From contig NZ_LR882982.1 of NCBI RefSeq assembly GCF_904831005.1, forward strand, positions 2,852,001 through 2,916,000: 64,000 nucleotides of DNA. Direction: 5' to 3'. Source of the stretch: Microbacterium hydrocarbonoxydans (GTDB lineage Bacteria; Actinomycetota; Actinomycetes; Actinomycetales; Microbacteriaceae). The translations under genes and the position numbers were made by a program. Shown here piece after piece: positions 29,806-36,934 of this stretch. Position 1 is the first letter of the stretch, and the number at the start of each line of letters is the position of its first letter. The notes beneath the pieces were generated by a model. That model worked only from the letters and a program-made list of their open reading frames with translations. It was not told the origin of the DNA and made no database searches.

Positions 29806-30246
29806 GTGACCAAGGTCTTCGTCAACCTGCCCACCAGCGACCTCGAGCGCTCGAAGGCGTTCTATACGGCCCTCGGCTGCGCGATCAATCCGCTGTTCAC
29901 CGACGAGAACGCCGCGTGCGTCGTGTGGAGTGACGACGTGTACTTCATGGTGCTGACGCGCGAGTACTTCGCGACGTTCACCGACAAGACGGTCGTCGAT
30001 CCGAAGAGTGCTGCGCAGGTGCTCGTCGCGATCAGCCGCGACTCGCGCGACGACGTGGATGCCGTGCTCGCCGCCGGTCTTGCCGCGGGCGGTACCGAGC
30101 CGAAGGCTCCGCAGGACTACGGCTTCATGTACTCGCGCGACCTCGAAGACTCCGACGGCAACGTGCTCGAGTTCATGTACATGGACCCTGCCGCCGCCGA
30201 GCAGGGTCCCGACGCGTACCTCGCGGCGCCGGGCGAGCCGAGCTGA
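29806..30246 (+). CDS. VOC-fold (glyoxalase/extradiol-like) protein
   Basis: The 146-residue protein starts MTKVFVNLPTSDLERSKAFYTALGC, the opening beta-alpha unit of the VOC fold. A second unit ends in DSDGNVLEFMYMDPAA, with the usual Glu metal ligand near the C-terminus. The family includes glyoxalases, antibiotic-resistance proteins and dioxygenases; no specific reaction is readable. GTG 29806 has GAGGAG 7 bases upstream. Confidence 0.88.
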   Translation: MTKVFVNLPTSDLERSKAFYTALGCAINPLFTDENAACVVWSDDVYFMVLTREYFATFTDKTVVDPKSAAQVLVAISRDSRDDVDAVLAAGLAAGGTEPKAPQDYGFMYSRDLEDSDGNVLEFMYMDPAAAEQGPDAYLAAPGEPS

Positions 30247-30262
30247 ACGGAGGTAGAGCGCC

Positions 30263-30889
30263 ATGGCCGGACGCATTCTGATCGACCTCTTCACGACCCT
30301 CGACGGAGTCGCGCAGGGGCCGGGTGGCACCGACGAGGACACCTCCGGGGGCTTCCGCTTCAGCGGCTGGCAGGCCGGGTACCCGTCGTCTGGCATGGGA
30401 GAGGGCGTTTCTGTCGGCATGCGCAACCTCGACGCGCTGCTGCTCGGTCGCCGCACGTACGACATCTTCGCCGCCTACTGGCCGCAGCACACCGACGGCT
30501 CGTCGGGCGAGATCGGCAGACTCTTCGACCGGGTTCCGAAGTATGTGGCGACGCGGGATGCCGACCTCGAGCTGCCGTGGAAGGGCAGCGTGCGAGTCGG
30601 AGGCGATCTCGAGCTGGAGATCGCCGATCTTCGGCGGATGCACGATGAGGTGCACGTGATCGGCAGCATCGACCTCGTGCACTCGCTGCTGGCCGAGGGT
30701 CTGTTCGATGAGCTGAATCTGTGGGTCTATCCGATTCTGCTCGGCACAGGCAAGAAGGTGTTCGACGATCGCGCTCTCCCATCGGTGCTCACGCTTCTCG
30801 AGCCTCCCGTGGCCGATGACAGCGGCGTGACGCTGCTGCGTTACGGTCGCACCGATCGGGTGCCCGAGGTCGGCACTTTCGAGGACTGA
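30263..30889 (+). CDS. Dihydrofolate-reductase-like (RibD C-terminal) protein
   Basis: The 208-residue protein starts MAGRILIDLFTTLDGVAQGPGG, the RibD-C/DHFR-like first strand and loop. It also shows LLLGRRTYDIFAAYWPQ (NADPH-binding region) and ELNLWVYPILLGTGKKVF. Such proteins are NADPH-dependent reductases of pteridine- or flavin-like compounds, mostly uncharacterised. GGAGG precedes ATG 30263. It follows the VOC gene by 16 bp, so the two are probably co-transcribed. Its 3' end is partly duplicated (TTCGAGGACTG at 30878 and 30892) at the edge of the RHS island. Confidence 0.88.
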   Translation: MAGRILIDLFTTLDGVAQGPGGTDEDTSGGFRFSGWQAGYPSSGMGEGVSVGMRNLDALLLGRRTYDIFAAYWPQHTDGSSGEIGRLFDRVPKYVATRDADLELPWKGSVRVGGDLELEIADLRRMHDEVHVIGSIDLVHSLLAEGLFDELNLWVYPILLGTGKKVFDDRALPSVLTLLEPPVADDSGVTLLRYGRTDRVPEVGTFED

Positions 30890-31037
30890 ACTTCGAGGAC
30901 TGCAACGGCATATCGCTTTCGACTTCCTGCTGGCGTTGCGATCACGTATCTTCGTTCACGCCGGCCTCAACCGTCTTCTACGGCGCGCCGACTGCCGATG
31001 AGACGGCGGGGATACTGATCACGGTGAGGGGGCAGTC

Positions 31038-31319
31038 ATCTCCGGTCAAGACGTTGTAGGAATTATCGTCATCTTGGTTGGCCTTGCGTCGATCTGCGTA
31101 CATCGGGTGATTCCGAAGATCATTCATGCTGGTTTACGACTCTTCTTCGGCGGGCCGGTCGCCGACGACGCGGTGAGACCAGGGGTGTCGCCAGCCCACG
31201 TGATCATCGTTGGGGTCGGATTTCTGGCGTTCGGCGCTTTCCTCATCGTTTCCGACGATGGCTCAGAATCGATCCCGCACGCCTCTGGCGTGATCTCGGT
31301 GGCGGGGAGAGAGTCGTGA
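31038..31319 (+). pseudogene. Two-helix small membrane protein 1, candidate immunity protein, start codon unclear
   Basis: The frame reads ISGQDVVGIIVILVGLASICVHRVIPKIIHAG, then a short loop and a second helix (AHVIIVGVGFLAFGAFLIV). It aligns in layout with the proteins at 31547, 36599 and 36935. The GAGGGGG ribosome site at 31026-31032 is 5 bases before ATC 31038, where a start would be expected, but no ATG, GTG or TTG is in frame until TTG 31074, which would cut the first helix. The gene may therefore be inactive or use a rare start. A 22-residue tail absent from its relatives suggests a deletion junction. Confidence 0.5.
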
Positions 31320-31320
31320 T

Positions 31321-31528
31321 AATTGTCGGGGGCTTTGTTCCCATCCTGCTTGGAGTGGAGAATGCTCGGCGACTGCATTTGTTGGAGCGGGCGCCCAGGG
31401 CGGAGTCGGTCTTTCTGATCAGGCGAGTCCCGAAGGCGGCGTGCGATTGAATGCCACATCTTCGGTTCGGTTCGGTTCGGTTCGGCGGCGGTGGAGCGTG
31501 TAGTGCCGGCGTTAAATACAGGTGGTAG
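31321..31528 (+). pseudogene. Decayed toxin-tip remnant with frame-setting pentanucleotide tract
   Basis: One frame reads ECSATAFVGAGAQGGVGLSDQ, clearly matching GCSASGLAGAGAEVGVGIGDH of tip 3 (36236-36583). After the (TTCGG)5 tract the matching frame changes: GGGGACSAGVKYRW then TAG at 31526-31528, against GAGGGCTAGIRW in tip 3. Three copies of TTCGG would make the two colinear without gaps; five put them out of frame. No RHS core precedes it and a stop lies at 31291, so it is a truncated cassette. The next gene is a two-helix protein, as after tip 3. Confidence 0.65.
31461..31485 (+). repeat. (TTCGG)5 simple-sequence repeat
   Basis: Five perfect copies lie inside the decayed toxin tip. Three or six copies would keep the tip in frame, while five break it. 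Simple tracts of this type change length by slipped-strand mispairing. Confidence 0.9.
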
Positions 31529-31546
31529 ACGGGGGAGGCGGGGCTT

Positions 31547-31774
31547 ATGCCACTTACGCTAATCGTCGCAGGCATTCTTGTGCTTGCTGGCACAGCGCTG
31601 ATTCTCGCTAGACGACAGTTTCCGCGCTTCATCCATGTCGGTCTCAAGAGAGTTCACGGTGAGCCCTTCGCGGACATGGTGTATCAAAGAACCTCGCCCG
31701 GATTGATGGTTTTCGTGGGAACTGCAATGGTGCTTCTGGGTCTGTTCAATATTGTCGAAGCCTTATGGCTGTGA
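31547..31774 (+). CDS. Two-helix small membrane protein 2, candidate immunity protein
   Basis: This 75-residue protein, MPLTLIVAGILVLAGTALILARRQFPRFIHVG, has a basic loop of about 25 residues, then a second helix (GLMVFVGTAMVLLGLFNIV). It has the same plan as its relatives at 31038, 36599 and 36935. GGGGAGG lies about 11 bases before ATG 31547. It directly follows a tip-3-like toxin remnant, mirroring the tip-3/36599 order, so it is probably the immunity protein of the lost toxin. A membrane location implies the toxin acts at or from the envelope. Confidence 0.65.
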   Translation: MPLTLIVAGILVLAGTALILARRQFPRFIHVGLKRVHGEPFADMVYQRTSPGLMVFVGTAMVLLGLFNIVEALWL

Positions 31775-31787
31775 GGCGTCTAAATTC

Positions 31788-33338
31788 ATGTCAGGGGCGG
31801 CGATGGGCGGTCTAGAGCCGTTCTGGCACGAGTACACGTACGACACGAAGACCGGAAATCGTAGCGGACTGGTGAAGCGGTCGACGTTGGGGGCGGTCTC
31901 GACGGCGGCATACACGTATCCCGTCGCGGGCGGAGATCGCCCGCACTCGGTGAACACGGTGACGGGTCCTGCGGGCACGGGGCCGGGTTCCTACGCCTAT
32001 GACGCGGCGGGGAATCTGACGGGTCGTCCGGGGCAGACGATCACGTTCAACGATGTCGGCAAGGTGTCGAAGGTCGTTACTGGGGCCGTGACGCAGGACA
32101 ACGTTTACAACGTCGATGGCAGGCTGCTTTTGAGTAAGAGCACGAAGGAGGGTGCGTCACTGTTCGTGGGTGACGCGGTGTTGTCGCAGGCGCCGGGTTC
32201 TTCGGTGGTGTCGGGTGTGCGGACGTATTCTGGGGCGGAGGGTAAGCCGATTGCGGAGAAGTCGGCGAAGACCGGGACCACGGGGACGACGTTGACGTGG
32301 TTGTTCTCGAATCTGGAGGGGACGGTGGACGTGCAGACTGTCGCGAATGCCGTCGGGACGACGACTCGGACGTTGCGTGATCCGTATGGTGCCCCGATCG
32401 GGGGGTCGAACGGTGTGTGGCCTGGTGGTACCGGGTACATGAACAAGCCCGTCACCGCGTCAACGGGGCTGACGACGGTCGGCGCCCGCACGTATGACCC
32501 GGTGATCGGGAAGTTCTTGTCTGTGGATCCGGTGATCGACACGAACCTGCCGCAGCAGAACACGGGGTATACGTACTCGGGCAACAACCCGACCACGTAC
32601 ATGGACCCCACCGGGCTGCGGCTCGACCAGGGATGCGGGTGGGGCGTCAATTGCACCAAGACATATGCGGCGCCTCCGTCCTATGCCAGCACTAGTAAGC
32701 TTGGAGCCCGCCTGATTGATAAGGGTCAGAGGACGATGAATAGCGTACCGATCCGGAATCCGTTCACGGTGACTCCGCGCCAGGTGCAATCCGACCTCGA
32801 GACCTGGGGGAGGGGGTACGCTCAGAAAAATCTGGGGGAAATCCTCAAGAGCCAACAGGGTGCCTTTGCTTGGGCGTGGATGAACGGAACGTCTCCGAAT
32901 CGTGTCACATTTGGTCCGCAGTCAATGATTACGCAAGGGCTGATGGATAGCCCTCAGGTTGGTTTATACCGTAATGGCGTTCTCGCGGCGCTTCGGTCTG
33001 GCGCAAATATTAAGGCTGGTGCGTACACGGCGGGAGCGCCGGGACTCGATAATTCGAACTTCATTCGCGATATGGCTGCAATGGCCGACTGGTCTAATGC
33101 CTCCAATGTCGATCGATCTCTTGCAGTTGTTGGATCGTTCGCTATGCAAGCCAACGTCGTCACCAATCAAAGTGACGGATCCATGGTTCTGCAATTCACG
33201 ATCACGAACGAGATGACCCTCGGATCCGCTATCGGACCGAGTCAGCAATGGAGAGAGCTGTTGAATAGTCTCCCTGGAAGTTCTGGCCCAATGTCAAATG
33301 TCGCGCAGACATATCAATGGACGGAGTCGATCCCATGA
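31788..33338 (+). CDS. Orphan RHS cassette 1: RHS core end plus unassigned toxin tip
   Basis: From ATG 31788 it has 516 residues. The first 285 or so are RHS/YD-repeat core: YTYDTKTGNRSGLVKR, YAYDAAGNLTGRPGQ, then ARTYDPVIGKFLSVDPV and YTYSGNNPTTYMDPTGLR, the standard RHS-core end motif. The tip is about 230 residues, beginning CGWGVNCTK and ending QTYQWTESIP, with lower GC than the core. I cannot assign its activity. No signal sequence, N-terminal domains, promoter or good ribosome site is present, so this is a 5'-truncated cassette. Its stop overlaps the lipoprotein start (ATGA). Confidence 0.8.
   Translation: MSGAAMGGLEPFWHEYTYDTKTGNRSGLVKRSTLGAVSTAAYTYPVAGGDRPHSVNTVTGPAGTGPGSYAYDAAGNLTGRPGQTITFNDVGKVSKVVTGAVTQDNVYNVDGRLLLSKSTKEGASLFVGDAVLSQAPGSSVVSGVRTYSGAEGKPIAEKSAKTGTTGTTLTWLFSNLEGTVDVQTVANAVGTTTRTLRDPYGAPIGGSNGVWPGGTGYMNKPVTASTGLTTVGARTYDPVIGKFLSVDPVIDTNLPQQNTGYTYSGNNPTTYMDPTGLRLDQGCGWGVNCTKTYAAPPSYASTSKLGARLIDKGQRTMNSVPIRNPFTVTPRQVQSDLETWGRGYAQKNLGEILKSQQGAFAWAWMNGTSPNRVTFGPQSMITQGLMDSPQVGLYRNGVLAALRSGANIKAGAYTAGAPGLDNSNFIRDMAAMADWSNASNVDRSLAVVGSFAMQANVVTNQSDGSMVLQFTITNEMTLGSAIGPSQQWRELLNSLPGSSGPMSNVAQTYQWTESIP
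32229..32661 (+). repeat. RHS-core repeat, copy A (433 bp)
   Basis: It matches 33847-34279 with no gaps and only three visible mismatches, all in the first 55 bases. It ends inside TGCACCAAGA, just after the DPTGLR codons. It encodes the end of the RHS core and the CGWGVNC linker. Module 3 (35484-36012) is a more diverged copy. Confidence 0.95.
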
Positions 33339-33793
33339 AGCGCTGGCGGCGAGGTATATCAGCCACTATCTTGGCGATGGTTGTCCTGCTCGCCGGGTGC
33401 ACTTCCATCGGGGGAGCTCCAGCGAGCGACGTGACGGCGGAGCAACTGGGAGGAGAGTGGCGTATTCCGGACCAAGAGGGCGTGAAACTCGTGATTCATG
33501 GCGACCAGACATTCGAAATGCGTAACTGGCCCTCGAATCTAGGGTGCATTGCACCAGAAGCTGAGTATGTCGAAGACGTCGACTGGGGCGACGGCAGAGA
33601 TTTCAATGGCGTGTGGCAACTCGGCCCGGAGGGTTACGAGTATGGCCTGAGCTTGTTCTCTGACAGCGATGTGTGCCCTGGGGTGCTCGCATTCAGTGTC
33701 TGGCTGGTCGCAGGCGATTTGGTGATCCAGGATTGGCTCGGCACGGATGCGGATGACAACTCCGCGAGTCGCCTCGTGGAACTTTCGCGTTAG
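33335..33793 (+). CDS. Lipoprotein, candidate immunity protein for tip 1
   Basis: The 152-residue protein has a signal peptide MKRWRRGISATILAMVVLLAGC whose LLAGC lipobox puts the lipidated Cys at position 22. The mature part is small and beta-rich (LGGEWRIPDQEGVKLVIHG, FNGVWQLGPEGYEYGLSLF), with GxW motifs recalling lipocalin-like immunity folds and two further Cys. The ATG overlaps the toxin stop (ATGA), giving coupled synthesis. A surface lipoprotein as antidote suggests the toxin is met outside the cytoplasm. Confidence 0.75.
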   Translation: MKRWRRGISATILAMVVLLAGCTSIGGAPASDVTAEQLGGEWRIPDQEGVKLVIHGDQTFEMRNWPSNLGCIAPEAEYVEDVDWGDGRDFNGVWQLGPEGYEYGLSLFSDSDVCPGVLAFSVWLVAGDLVIQDWLGTDADDNSASRLVELSR

Positions 33794-33798
33794 CGTCA

Positions 33799-34899
33799 GT
33801 GAGCACCGGAACGATCCCACGCTATACGTCGCGCCGTGGGACTCACTCTGGTGCGGAGGGTAAGCCGATTGCGGAGAAGTCGGCGAAGACGGGGACCGCG
33901 GGGACGACGTTGACGTGGTTGTTCTCGAATCTGGAGGGGACGGTGGACGTGCAGACTGTCGCGAATGCCGTCGGGACGACGACTCGGACGTTGCGTGATC
34001 CGTATGGTGCCCCGATCGGGGGGTCGAACGGTGTGTGGCCTGGTGGTACCGGGTACATGAACAAGCCCGTCACCGCGTCAACGGGGCTGACGACGGTCGG
34101 CGCCCGCACGTATGACCCGGTGATCGGGAAGTTCTTGTCTGTGGATCCGGTGATCGACACGAACCTGCCGCAGCAGAACACGGGGTATACGTACTCGGGC
34201 AACAACCCGACCACGTACATGGACCCCACCGGGCTGCGGCTCGACCAGGGATGCGGGTGGGGCGTCAATTGCACCAAGAGCGTCAATAATCCGGGAGCAA
34301 AGAAGACTAATCAGGCCCCTTTTGTCAACTCTGCGCGTTTGGGTGAATTCACCCACCAACAGTACACCACCTGGACCTCGTCCAAAACCAATAAGAATCT
34401 GATTAGAGTCGCCCAGGCAAATAACGCGGCATTTCGAGGAATTATCAATGACGCACTCGCGTATCGGAGGGGGCTTGGTTCGGGAGTGATTGGCTTGATG
34501 ATTGACGTCCCGTGGCATCAAGCGGAGGCTTCTGCGGCGTTTACTCTCTATGAAAAGTTTCAAACGAATGGCGAATGGGATGCAAAGGTCGGGGTGCTTA
34601 AGGCGTATGGCTTAGACGGGAATGACTATCCAGCTCCCTCCGACGGCACGAGCGTGCGTGTGGACGTGTATGGAAACGTGATCTATGGAGCGATGCTTGC
34701 AAGTTACGGAGTTCCAGAGGGAGTTGCGATACAAGCGGCAAACGCGCCCGGAGAGGATGTCGGGATCAACGGTGACTCAAGCGACGATGCTGCTGTCAGT
34801 GTGGGTTACGAAATGTTCAAAAGGTATCCCGACGGTCTGACGAGCGCACAGTATTACGACTTCATTGTGAACCATTGTGGAGAGATTGCGTGCGAATGA
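33799..34899 (+). CDS. Orphan RHS cassette 2: RHS core end plus type-44-like toxin tip
   Basis: The 366-residue frame opens at GTG 33799, but RHS homology begins only at 33847 (SGAEGKPIAEKSAKT). The core end is almost identical to cassette 1 through DPTGLR and CGWGVNCTK. The tip (about 205 residues) contains GEWDAKVGVLKAYGLDG, VDVYGNVIYGAMLASYGV and VGYEMFKRYPDGLTSAQYYDFI. This resembles the polymorphic toxin type 44 domain, a predicted nuclease-class tip, though the match is from memory. The gene has no promoter or secretion signal. Its stop overlaps the next start (ATGA). Confidence 0.75.
   Translation: MSTGTIPRYTSRRGTHSGAEGKPIAEKSAKTGTAGTTLTWLFSNLEGTVDVQTVANAVGTTTRTLRDPYGAPIGGSNGVWPGGTGYMNKPVTASTGLTTVGARTYDPVIGKFLSVDPVIDTNLPQQNTGYTYSGNNPTTYMDPTGLRLDQGCGWGVNCTKSVNNPGAKKTNQAPFVNSARLGEFTHQQYTTWTSSKTNKNLIRVAQANNAAFRGIINDALAYRRGLGSGVIGLMIDVPWHQAEASAAFTLYEKFQTNGEWDAKVGVLKAYGLDGNDYPAPSDGTSVRVDVYGNVIYGAMLASYGVPEGVAIQAANAPGEDVGINGDSSDDAAVSVGYEMFKRYPDGLTSAQYYDFIVNHCGEIACE
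33847..34279 (+). repeat. RHS-core repeat, copy B (433 bp)
   Basis: Copy of 32229-32661 at a constant offset of 1618 bases. The last 375 or so bases are identical to copy A, pointing to recent duplication or gene conversion. Confidence 0.95.
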
Positions 34900-35357
34900 A
34901 ACAAAAATTGGCGATTAGTGCGATTGCGTTCGTGACGCTGGCTGCTGTTGTAGTACTTGGTGTGGTCTTGCTCCGCATCGGTCTCGACAGTAGACCGGGT
35001 CCGGAGTCGCAGTTCGGTTTTCCCATTGAGTGGGAATCCGCGCGTAAGCCCGATTCTATGTCGACGGACTCTTCGGCGTTGACGTTGAATGAAGATGGGA
35101 CCGCAAATGTTGTCAACATTGATGTGGGTGAGACTGCGCGAACCGCCGACGGGCGTCAGTGTGTTCATAATAACAAAGATGCATATTCCGGAAACGGAAC
35201 TTGGGAGATAGATCCCGACGGCGCACTCCACATCACCACGGATACGGGCGACGCTGTATTCCTTCCGGGCCCCGCAAGGTTTGAGGGTGTCGACTGGTCG
35301 GAACTACGGCAACCGTTCTGTGATCAAACTTACGCTGATTTCAATCCGCTCAATTAG
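34896..35357 (+). CDS. Membrane-anchored candidate immunity protein for tip 2
   Basis: The 153-residue protein starts MKQKLAISAIAFVTLAAVVVLGVVLL, a single N-terminal anchor without a lipobox Cys, followed by an extracytoplasmic domain of about 125 residues with two Cys (GRQCVHNN, QPFCDQTY). ATG 34896 overlaps the toxin stop (ATGA), the same coupling as in cassette 1. GC is low for this genome. No known immunity family was recognised; the assignment rests on position. Confidence 0.7.
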   Translation: MKQKLAISAIAFVTLAAVVVLGVVLLRIGLDSRPGPESQFGFPIEWESARKPDSMSTDSSALTLNEDGTANVVNIDVGETARTADGRQCVHNNKDAYSGNGTWEIDPDGALHITTDTGDAVFLPGPARFEGVDWSELRQPFCDQTYADFNPLN

Positions 35358-35482
35358 CCACTCGGACAGCGCGAACAACCAAGTAGGCAGGATTGCGGCC
35401 CGCCTCAGGTTGAACGAATAGCAGACGAGTGCTGTTGGCTTGATCGGCTGCTTGCTATGGGCTCAACCGCGTCGCCGGGTCG

Positions 35483-36226
35483 GTGTCGCAGGACAACGTG
35501 TACAACGTCGATGGCAGTCTTCTTCTGCGTAAGAGTTCGAAGGAGGGTGCGTCGTTGTTCGTCGGTGACACGGTGTTGTCGCAGGCGCCGGGTTCTTCGG
35601 TGGTGTCGGGTGTGCGGACGTATTCTGGGGCGGAGGGTAAGCCGATTGCGGAGAAGTCGGCGAAGACCGGGACCACGGGGACGACGTTGACGTGGTTGTT
35701 CTCGAATCTGGAGGGGACGGTGGACGTGCAGACTGTCGCGAATGCCGTCGGGACGACGACTCGGGTGTTGCGTGATCCGTATGGTGCCCCGATCGGGTCG
35801 AGTGGTGTGTGGTCGAGCGGCACCGGGTACATGAATAAGCCCGTCACTGCGTCGACGGGGCTGACGACGGTCGGTGCGCGCACGTATGACCCGGTGTTGG
35901 GGAAGTTCTTGTCGGTGGATCCGGTGATCGACACGAACCTGCCGCAGCAGAACACGGGGTATACGTACTCGGGCAACAACCCAACGACGTATATGGACCC
36001 GACCGGGCTGCGAATGACGGGGCGATGCGGCCCGTGGGGTCTGACCTGCAACATGCCCAAGGCGCACGGGAAGACCTTTGCCCGATCGACCGTGACCTGG
36101 ACTCATACGCCCACCCCCACCGTGACCAATAAGCCGCAGGCAACGCCCAAACCGCCGACCTTGATTAGCACCCTCACCCCGAAGGCGCCGGCCAAGAGCT
36201 GGGTTCCGAAGGCGCAACCTGCCTGA
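35483..36226 (+). CDS. Orphan RHS cassette 3: RHS core end plus start of tip 3
   Basis: The 247-residue frame opens at GTG 35483, where RHS homology to cassette 1 starts (QDNVYNVDGSLLLRKS). The core end is ARTYDPVLGKFLSVDPV and NNPTTYMDPTGLR, followed by CGPWGLTCN, a variant of the linker in cassettes 1 and 2. The tip then becomes Pro/Thr/Lys-rich (TPTPTVTNKPQATPKPPTLI) and stops at TGA 36224-36226. The same frame continues open to 36583, so this stop may be a nonsense mutation. The 125 bp before the frame hold no recognisable gene. Confidence 0.75.
   Translation: MSQDNVYNVDGSLLLRKSSKEGASLFVGDTVLSQAPGSSVVSGVRTYSGAEGKPIAEKSAKTGTTGTTLTWLFSNLEGTVDVQTVANAVGTTTRVLRDPYGAPIGSSGVWSSGTGYMNKPVTASTGLTTVGARTYDPVLGKFLSVDPVIDTNLPQQNTGYTYSGNNPTTYMDPTGLRMTGRCGPWGLTCNMPKAHGKTFARSTVTWTHTPTPTVTNKPQATPKPPTLISTLTPKAPAKSWVPKAQPA
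35484..36012 (+). repeat. RHS-core repeat, copy C (diverged, longer at 5' side)
   Basis: It matches cassette 1 from about 32094 to 32626, with a constant offset of 3405 from the TCTGGGGCGG block. It diverges most around the SNGVW region, where three bases are missing, and loses similarity right after GGGCTGCG of the DPTGLR codons. Confidence 0.85.
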
Positions 36227-36235
36227 GGGCCGCTG

Positions 36236-36583
36236 GTGTCATTCGTCCCGAACTATCAGCCTCCGAAGCCGACGGTTTCCGCGGGCTTCACGGTTTGCGC
36301 CGTTATCGTCTGCTACTCACGAGACTGGGCGCTCGACGGGTCATCGGGCTCGAACAGCATCACGTTCGGGCCGCGGATCGAAGTCACGTTGAACGTGTCT
36401 GCTGAGGTCTCCTCGCCCGCAGGTGCGTATCTGGTGGCGGGTTGCTCTGCGTCTGGTTTAGCGGGGGCGGGAGCAGAAGTCGGTGTAGGGATCGGCGACC
36501 ACGGGTTGGCCGGCTCTACATCGGGCACAGTCAGAGTGGGCGCCGGAGGCGGCTGCACGGCGGGCATTCGATGGAGCGACTAA
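36236..36583 (+). pseudogene. Second half of toxin tip 3 after an in-frame stop
   Basis: It lies in the same frame as cassette 3, separated by one TGA. If read from GTG 36236 it gives 115 residues: SFVPNYQPPKPTVSAGFTVCAVIVC, then a Gly/Ala-rich run (GCSASGLAGAGAEVGVGIGDHG) and a Cys near the end. No ribosome site precedes the GTG. The Gly/Ala-rich, weakly hydrophobic character and membrane-protein neighbours suggest a membrane-acting tip, but this is inference. The decayed tip at 31321-31528 is a relative. Confidence 0.6.
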
Positions 36584-36598
36584 AGAGGGGGTGCTGAA

Positions 36599-36823
36599 TT
36601 GCTGATCTCAGGAATCGTGTGCGTGGTGCTCGGCATCCTGCTTGCGATCTTTCATGAGCGCTACTGGCGGTTTCTGAGGCGAGTGAGTGATCGCCTCTTC
36701 AGCGAGGCTCTCGCGGAAGCACTGATGAACCCCGGAGAGAGTTCAAAGGTGATCCTGTTCGTAGGAATAGGAGCGGCAGTGATGGGACTGATTCAGATCG
36801 CGTTCGGGTTGGGCGTGATCTGA
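36599..36823 (+). CDS. Two-helix small membrane protein 3, candidate immunity protein
   Basis: The 74-residue protein starts at TTG 36599: LISGIVCVVLGILLAIFHERYW, then a charged loop and SKVILFVGIGAAVMGLIQIAFGLGVI. GAGGGGG lies 7 bases upstream, the same motif as in front of protein 1. No ATG or GTG in frame is available. It directly follows tip 3, so it is a probable antidote for a membrane-acting toxin. Confidence 0.65.
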   Translation: MLISGIVCVVLGILLAIFHERYWRFLRRVSDRLFSEALAEALMNPGESSKVILFVGIGAAVMGLIQIAFGLGVI

Positions 36824-36934
36824 CCGAGCACGTCGGCGAAGTTCCATGTTGTGCCCCCGAGCGGTGAACCGCCGTCGAAGGGCTACCCTGAGGCAGGCGA
36901 CGCGCCATTTCGCCGGTGTCAGTTGGGGGCTGGA

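Noticed and set aside
30949-31059. Possible end of a further lost toxin tip (frame ending SSPVKTL)
   Set aside because: The frame is open but matches none of the other tips convincingly and has no RHS core before it.
31316-31450. 44-codon frame starting at a GTGA overlap with the first two-helix gene
   Set aside because: The region is better explained as the other-frame remnant of a tip-3-like toxin; no ribosome site.
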